Source of the DNA: Lingula anatina
Taxonomy: Eukaryota > Brachiopoda > Lingulata > Lingulida > Lingulidae
Assembly (NCBI RefSeq): GCF_001039355.2
Contig: NW_019776101.1
Location: forward strand, 37,639 to 85,024
Direction of reading: 5' to 3'
DNA length: 47,386 nt
Under the pieces are notes generated by a model that saw nothing but the letters and a program-made list of their open reading frames with translations, searched no databases and had not been told where the DNA came from. Of this stretch, positions 42,989-47,386 are shown one piece after another. Position 1 is the first letter of the stretch, and each line of letters starts with the position of its first letter. A program made the position numbers and the translations under genes.

Positions 42989-44695
42989 CTTTAAAGAGCA
43001 CATAGGTGTCATGTTTATAGTGAATAAAAGTAAAGATATGTGTGTACTGATTTGTCTCAAGGCTAGGAGACCAGACAAAGATTAGAATACATACAATAAT
43101 GCTAATTGAAATTACCTTGTTCAGCCTGTTCACTTCTCAGGCGGAGAGAGGATACAGTGCTCTCAAAAGAATTGAATCTGACTGGAGGTCGTTTAGGGAA
43201 TATTATGCTTAAGTTAACAAAATTTTGACAGCAGTTTTATAAGGGTCAAGTTCTGATGATCATTTAGTCAAGTAATCTATCATCCACTGGGTGCCAGGGT
43301 GGCTCTCTGGGAAAACAGCCCAATTTTGAACTTTGAACTTAAAATTGATTTAGTTTTCTGATTGTCATATCCAGCAGGTGAATGACCTGGCCACTGAAGA
43401 TTCTAAGGAAATAAAAAAAAAAAAAAATTGAAACATACTCGTATAATGAAGTTTTCTTTTTTTTTTTTTCATTTTTAATGCATTTTACTTTTATATGTAT
43501 TTAATTACAAATCAAATTCAAGAAATTTCAGCCGGGGATGATCTTAATTGTATGTCAGTTTTGGCTAAAGTAATATTCATAACTTGCTGGGGCAGGTGCT
43601 TCTCCTGCCCTCAGAATAGACAGATCAAGTTGGCCAACGAGTTTATTGGAGCCTTGTTAACTGCTTTAATTTAAAAGGCAAAAAGTTTCAAAAAAACTTT
43701 TAAAAAGTTCAGTGCATATTCATGAGGCTGAATGAACACTTCCCAGGAACAGTGCGTTAAGGGCATGAATTTTAAATGTTTACTTAGTGTTGTTTATCAA
43801 ACAGATTTCAATATTTTGCACTTTTAAAAACAGAAATGTAAATTTTAAATAGATTAGGGATATTTTTTCAAATTATAATTAAATTGGAAGGGTCTTATTT
43901 TAAATAGTTTAATATGTAAGAGACAAAAATAGTAGGCCTACTAGTACATAGAAATAAATCTTGAGCAGTAAAATAACAGAACAAGACAGAAGTGCATATC
44001 TTAATATAATGATTTAACCGGAGTTGAAGGATTTTTTATCAAAACCCTCTCAGGCTTTAAAAAGTACAACCTGGTCATAGGCCAGTACTTCATTGTAAAT
44101 ATTTATTCAATTAAAAAAATCTTGTTTTATTTATAACTAGATCTAGCAATATATGTCTTTCTATATTGGTTAAAATTCACACTGGATTTCTTGTGGATTG
44201 GATCGTAACTATACCATTTTTGTTGTTTTAAGTATATAACTCTTGGAATATTTCTGATGTTAGAAGTACAGCACTTATTCGTATTTTAATTTTATTTTGA
44301 CTTGTTTGATCTGATATTCAGAATATTTAAGAAAACTTGTAGTTTTGCTAAGTCGGGTCAGTTCTTCAGGTTGGTCACGGGCCGCTATAAATTATGATGA
44401 AAATGGGTTCCATTTTTGTCGTCGTTTTGGAGATGCACTAATTTCCCCACACAAAATGGGTAAAAATTGTAGGAGACATACCTTATGATATATTATTTGA
44501 AAGTTTATGATCTCGTCTTTCTGCAGAATGTGATTGTTTGAAAATATTTTGCGTTTCCTGCGATACATAATGACAGTAACCTACTGCACTTGAAAAAATC
44601 GGTTTTGCCAACTTTTACACCGACTTCACGGGGTTATTAACACTTTGCCAACCAGATGGGAGCCGAACGCAACATATATTTCATATCAACACGAA
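42989..44695. other. Intergenic, no gene seen
   Basis: AT-rich, homopolymer-rich DNA with one TAGGCCTA word. No domain, splice pattern or element end recognised. Confidence 0.5.
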
Positions 44696-44813
44696 GGGGT
44701 CATGCCGATACTCCCCCGCACCGTTACTCCCCCGCACCGTTACTCCCCCGCATCGGTACTCCCCCTTTGTAAATTTTTGCATTATGCACATCGATACGAC
44801 CCCACACCGATAG
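44696..44813 (+). repeat. Truncated copy of the C5-rich array upstream of gene B
   Basis: GGGGTCATGCCGATACTCCC and the following units match the left arm up to CCACACCGATAG, then stop. It ends 160 bp before the start codon of gene B. Confidence 0.8.
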
Positions 44814-44895
44814 TGTCCTACTGTGTTTAGGCGCATGCAAGTGTTCTATTCTGTAACGTTCTCTCGAGCGCGACGTTATCATTTTGCCAGAAGAG

Positions 44896-44923
44896 TGACG
44901 TCGTTGCCGATCCAGTGACGTCA
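44896..44923 (+). promoter_or_regulatory. Two CRE-like sites upstream of gene B
   Basis: TGACGTCG at 44896-44903 and the perfect palindrome TGACGTCA at 44916-44923, 50-80 bp before the ATG. TGACGTCA is the consensus of CREB/ATF factors. Functional use is inferred. Confidence 0.35.
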
Positions 44924-44973
44924 CCATAGCGTTTCAAACAACCAACTACAAAGACAGAAAAAAATCTGCAAAA

Positions 44974-45459
44974 ATGCACTGGTGCGCCTTATTTATCTGT
45001 TTGGCAGTTGCATTAACTGCATCAGATGCATACATTTACAAAAGAGCTGAGTGGGGCGCATGGGGCCCTTGTCTGAGGAAATGCTCTGAACCGTGGGCAA
45101 GTAGATGGAAAGTTGCAACTTGCCAGCGGTGCAACAGCGACGGTTCCGGGTGCATTAACGCCCCACCATTTTCAGGCAACAGAGGGAATTGCATGGGCAA
45201 TGTTATGAAACACTTCTTACCTTGTCCTTACGATCCGGAGAACTGCACAGGTAGTGGCCCTTACACAGGCACTTGGGGGAATTTTAAGAAGAAAGGCTTT
45301 TGCCGAGGGCGAAATTTCCTTGTCGTTCCCTGTGGAAAGTGGGGATTGCGGTATTGCATAGCGACAAAGTGCAAGAGAACCAGCAGATCCAATCCTGGCC
45401 CCGTCAAATGCCCTAGGCGCGGTAGGTACTATAAATGTCTTTGCCGAAGAACATGCTGA
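44974..45459 (+). CDS. Secreted cysteine-rich protein B, 161 aa, paralogue of A
   Basis: Single-exon frame with signal peptide at residues 1-19 (MHWCALFICLAVALTASDA). The mature start W27-G-A-W-G-P-C33 is thrombospondin-like. The same sixteen cysteines as protein A: CQRC (50-53), CPYD-x-ENC-x-GSG (84-95), CIATKC and a CLC end. Rich in Arg/Lys, hence strongly basic. One sequon (N-C-T) follows the CPYD step. Both genes begin with a nearly identical stretch around the ATG (AGACAGAAAAAAA before it, ATGCA-TGG across it), showing a duplication. The frame stops at TGA 45457-45459, but the next 12 codons still match the tail of A. Function unknown. Confidence 0.85.
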   Translation: MHWCALFICLAVALTASDAYIYKRAEWGAWGPCLRKCSEPWASRWKVATCQRCNSDGSGCINAPPFSGNRGNCMGNVMKHFLPCPYDPENCTGSGPYTGTWGNFKKKGFCRGRNFLVVPCGKWGLRYCIATKCKRTSRSNPGPVKCPRRGRYYKCLCRRTC

Positions 45460-45495
45460 AAGGATATCCCCACCGTCTATGACAGATATGGATAA
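45460..45495 (+). other. Conserved C-terminal tail coded beyond the stop of gene B
   Basis: In frame after the TGA: 11 codons ending VYDRYG, then TAA (45493-45495). Gene A ends NYDRYG and TAA. In A a Gly codon (GGG) stands where B has TGA. Confidence 0.75.
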
Positions 45496-46157
45496 ATGTA
45501 AGGTAAATACCGTCACGTGCATCAGTCGTTCGTATTAAAATTTAAACTGCCGCTTCCCCTTGAAGTTCTTAACAAGATTAAAAACAAAATTCGAAAAGGA
45601 TTTGGAATGAAGTTTTAAAAAGTACGTATAATCTGATTTGTATTTAACCAAAAATCTTTTCATCTGTACGCGTCAGAAAAAAAGTAATAAATCAAACGTG
45701 TTTTTTAATAAGCTAAAACATTTTAACGTTGACCCGGAATAGATCCTGCAAGATATTCGTAATAGAGTTAAGAAGTTTAGATATTCATGAATTTTGTCTT
45801 ACTTTGCAAAAAATCGTCTTTCAGGTGAAAATTCTAACGGGAGTCCATAGGGAGTGAAGAAGCATTTTCAAACAGCAAAAACCTGAATGGACAAGTTCCT
45901 AACGGCTTGAAGCACAACACGAAAAAGTCAATCTGCATTGCAAGCATGGATCGCATTCACCTTTTATAATTATTAACGACGTGAACTGTTTTTTTAATAT
46001 ATATACAGGGCTAGACACTAACTTTTGTGAGCACCTGTCCTTCGGACATATATTTGACCTGTCCGATTTTCAATCCAACCTGTCCACAAAACCAATATTT
46101 TTTTCTATTCATACCTTTTAACTTTGTCAATTAATACGTGTAGTCATACATTTAAAG

Positions 46158-46215
<58 letters not shown>

Positions 46216-46990
46216 CCAAAACATTCAATCATATGAGCCCCGAAAATGCACCTTAAAGTGAATTTATGTTCAGATAAAAAGTTGTTTTTTCATACTTGTG
46301 AACTCCTGAAGATTTAATCTTGCATATAAGTCTGATATTTAACATCAGGGCTTCTCCTAGGATTTGGGGTACAGGGTCTACTAATTGTAAGTCTGCAATT
46401 TGATAACAGATTCACATGAAGTTTAACCAAAGCTAAAAAAAAACCTGAGCGGGAAGTGGGGAGGGGTACTGTTAAATTAATTTTATTAAAATATTCAAAT
46501 TTTATAATATTTGAATAAAATTCAATGAAAATTGAAGAATATTCATTTTATAACACTTTAGTTATATATATGTCAACAATTTAACTCCTTAAGGGGTTAT
46601 CACGTGTTTGATTTTTTAGAAATGTATGAATTAAATAAAATCAGCATAAAAAAGTTCCCCTTCTTTCTATTTAAATTCTCATATTTGTTATTACTTATTT
46701 CTTCCTTACATCAATATAACACTGGTATATGAGAGCAATGTTAATTTATCATATTCCAGCACTAAATTTTAAACTGTAAATAACAGAGGTGATGCTAGAG
46801 TCATTAAAGAAAGCATCATACAAAATTTCAGGTTATATTTTGGCAAATAAACAACATTTCAACAAGATCTTCAGTCCCAAAGATTTCACTTTCTATAGTG
46901 AGTAGATAGCATGCCACGAGTTTGATTGACAGGCAGTATGTTGCCTTGACGACGAACTAGATATAGCCAGTTCATCCAGTCCAATCTGGC
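45496..46990. other. Intergenic, no gene seen
   Basis: AT-rich. Contains a (TA)n tract at about 46160-46213. The block CAGGGCTAGACACTAACTTT near 46007 looks like a dispersed-repeat end, but I could not place it. Confidence 0.5.
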
Positions 46991-46994
46991 ACCA

Positions 46995-47386
46995 GGGGCC
47001 GGTTTCACAAAGCAGTAGTTAGTTAGAACAACTAACTACTGAACTACCTCGCTAACGAGCAAACTTAGCGATTTTCGAGGGGTGTTTCACGAAGCAGTCG
47101 TTAACTCATCGCTAAGTTCAGTCGTAAAGTTCGGTCGTTAGTTCTCTCGTTACTCACCGTAGTCTCGAAACTGTCTGCCGGAAGTGGAACTCTTGCGTAA
47201 AAGTGTCACAAAAGCACAAACTCTCCATTTTTTGGTGGCTGGAAATGCATAAGAACGTCTGCTTTGAGGTCGTCGTAAAAGATCTCCACCACCTTTTTGC
47301 CGCTCTTTTTGTCACAGCTAGGCGCAACCTCTCGTAAATTGCATCATCGTGTGTATATTCTAATAGATTCTGCCTTTCATGAAAAC
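46995..47386 (-). mobile_element. Harbinger-like element end with transposase remnant (cut by window)
   Basis: GGGGCCGGTTTCACAAAG at 46995 has the style of PIF/Harbinger ends. A near copy GTGTTTCACGAAGCAGTCGT lies about 90 bp inside. On the minus strand from 47385, RQNLLEYTHDDAIYERLRL and, one frame over, KVVEIFYDDLKADVL resemble the N-terminal part of HARBI1-type transposases, joined only through a frameshift. Too short and broken to be active. Confidence 0.4.

Noticed and set aside
39537-44813. Telomere-like or rDNA spacer interpretation of the C5-rich arrays
   Set aside because: Unit length, inverted arrangement and dispersed copies fit a mobile foldback element better; no telomere or rRNA sequence is present.
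45457-45459. Selenocysteine reading of the TGA in gene B
   Set aside because: The paralogue has glycine there, not cysteine, and I saw no convincing SECIS-like hairpin downstream.

Overview
This is eukaryotic genomic DNA, most likely from a marine invertebrate. It has spliced exons with GT/AG borders, TATA-type promoters, microsatellites, a scaffold gap (628 N) plus three single-N joints, frequent TAGGCCTA words, and invertebrate-type BEL/Pao, Gypsy, pogo, Helentron-like, EnSpm/tnp2-like and Harbinger-like elements. I cannot name the species.

Layout. Positions 1-3886 are AT-rich host flank with no gene I can support. Positions 3887-32454 are one BEL/Pao LTR retrotransposon on the minus strand. 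It has 272-bp LTRs, a primer-binding site, a polypurine tract and a 5-bp target duplication (GACTG). It has been inflated to 28.6 kb by younger insertions. Its 3' region holds a 19.6-kb pogo-like DNA transposon (4308-23928, TA duplication). Its integrase region holds a 2.8-kb Harbinger-like element (24855-27638). The pogo element carries a broken transposase gene fused to an OTU-like cysteine-protease module and a PHD finger. It also contains a Helentron-like element (5' end 9189, 3' end 22716). Inside the Helentron-like element lie three exons of a cryptochrome-DASH gene, a DUF4806-type gene (12765-14621), the gap, an intact 694-aa tnp2-type transposase (16629-18713), a 43-45 bp minisatellite, and arrays of CCACCGGTGG palindromes ending in CCCAGATAAC.

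A hAT-like MITE sits exactly on the BEL target-site border (32458-32621). A compact 4652-bp Gypsy element (33039-37690) follows, with two identical 102-bp LTRs and a long gag-pol frame interrupted in gag only by a small MITE.

The right third (38.5-45.5 kb) has two paralogous, apparently intronless genes for small secreted proteins of the same 16-cysteine pattern with a thrombospondin-type W-x-x-W-x-x-C start. They stand head to head. Between them lies a 3.5-kb foldback element whose long inverted ends are tandem arrays of CCGATACTCCCCCGCA-type units, with a second Helentron-like copy nested inside. The plus-strand gene has a TGA stop, yet the 12 codons after it still encode the tail of its paralogue.

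The transposable elements appear mutually nested rather than acting together. The plausible non-mobile genes are the two secreted cysteine-rich genes. The DUF4806 gene and tnp2 transposase may be the two genes of one transposon. The most interesting signals are the cysteine-rich gene pair and its read-past stop, the transposase-OTU-PHD fusion, the CRY-DASH exons inside a Helentron-like element, and the palindrome-ended tnp2/DUF4806 unit.
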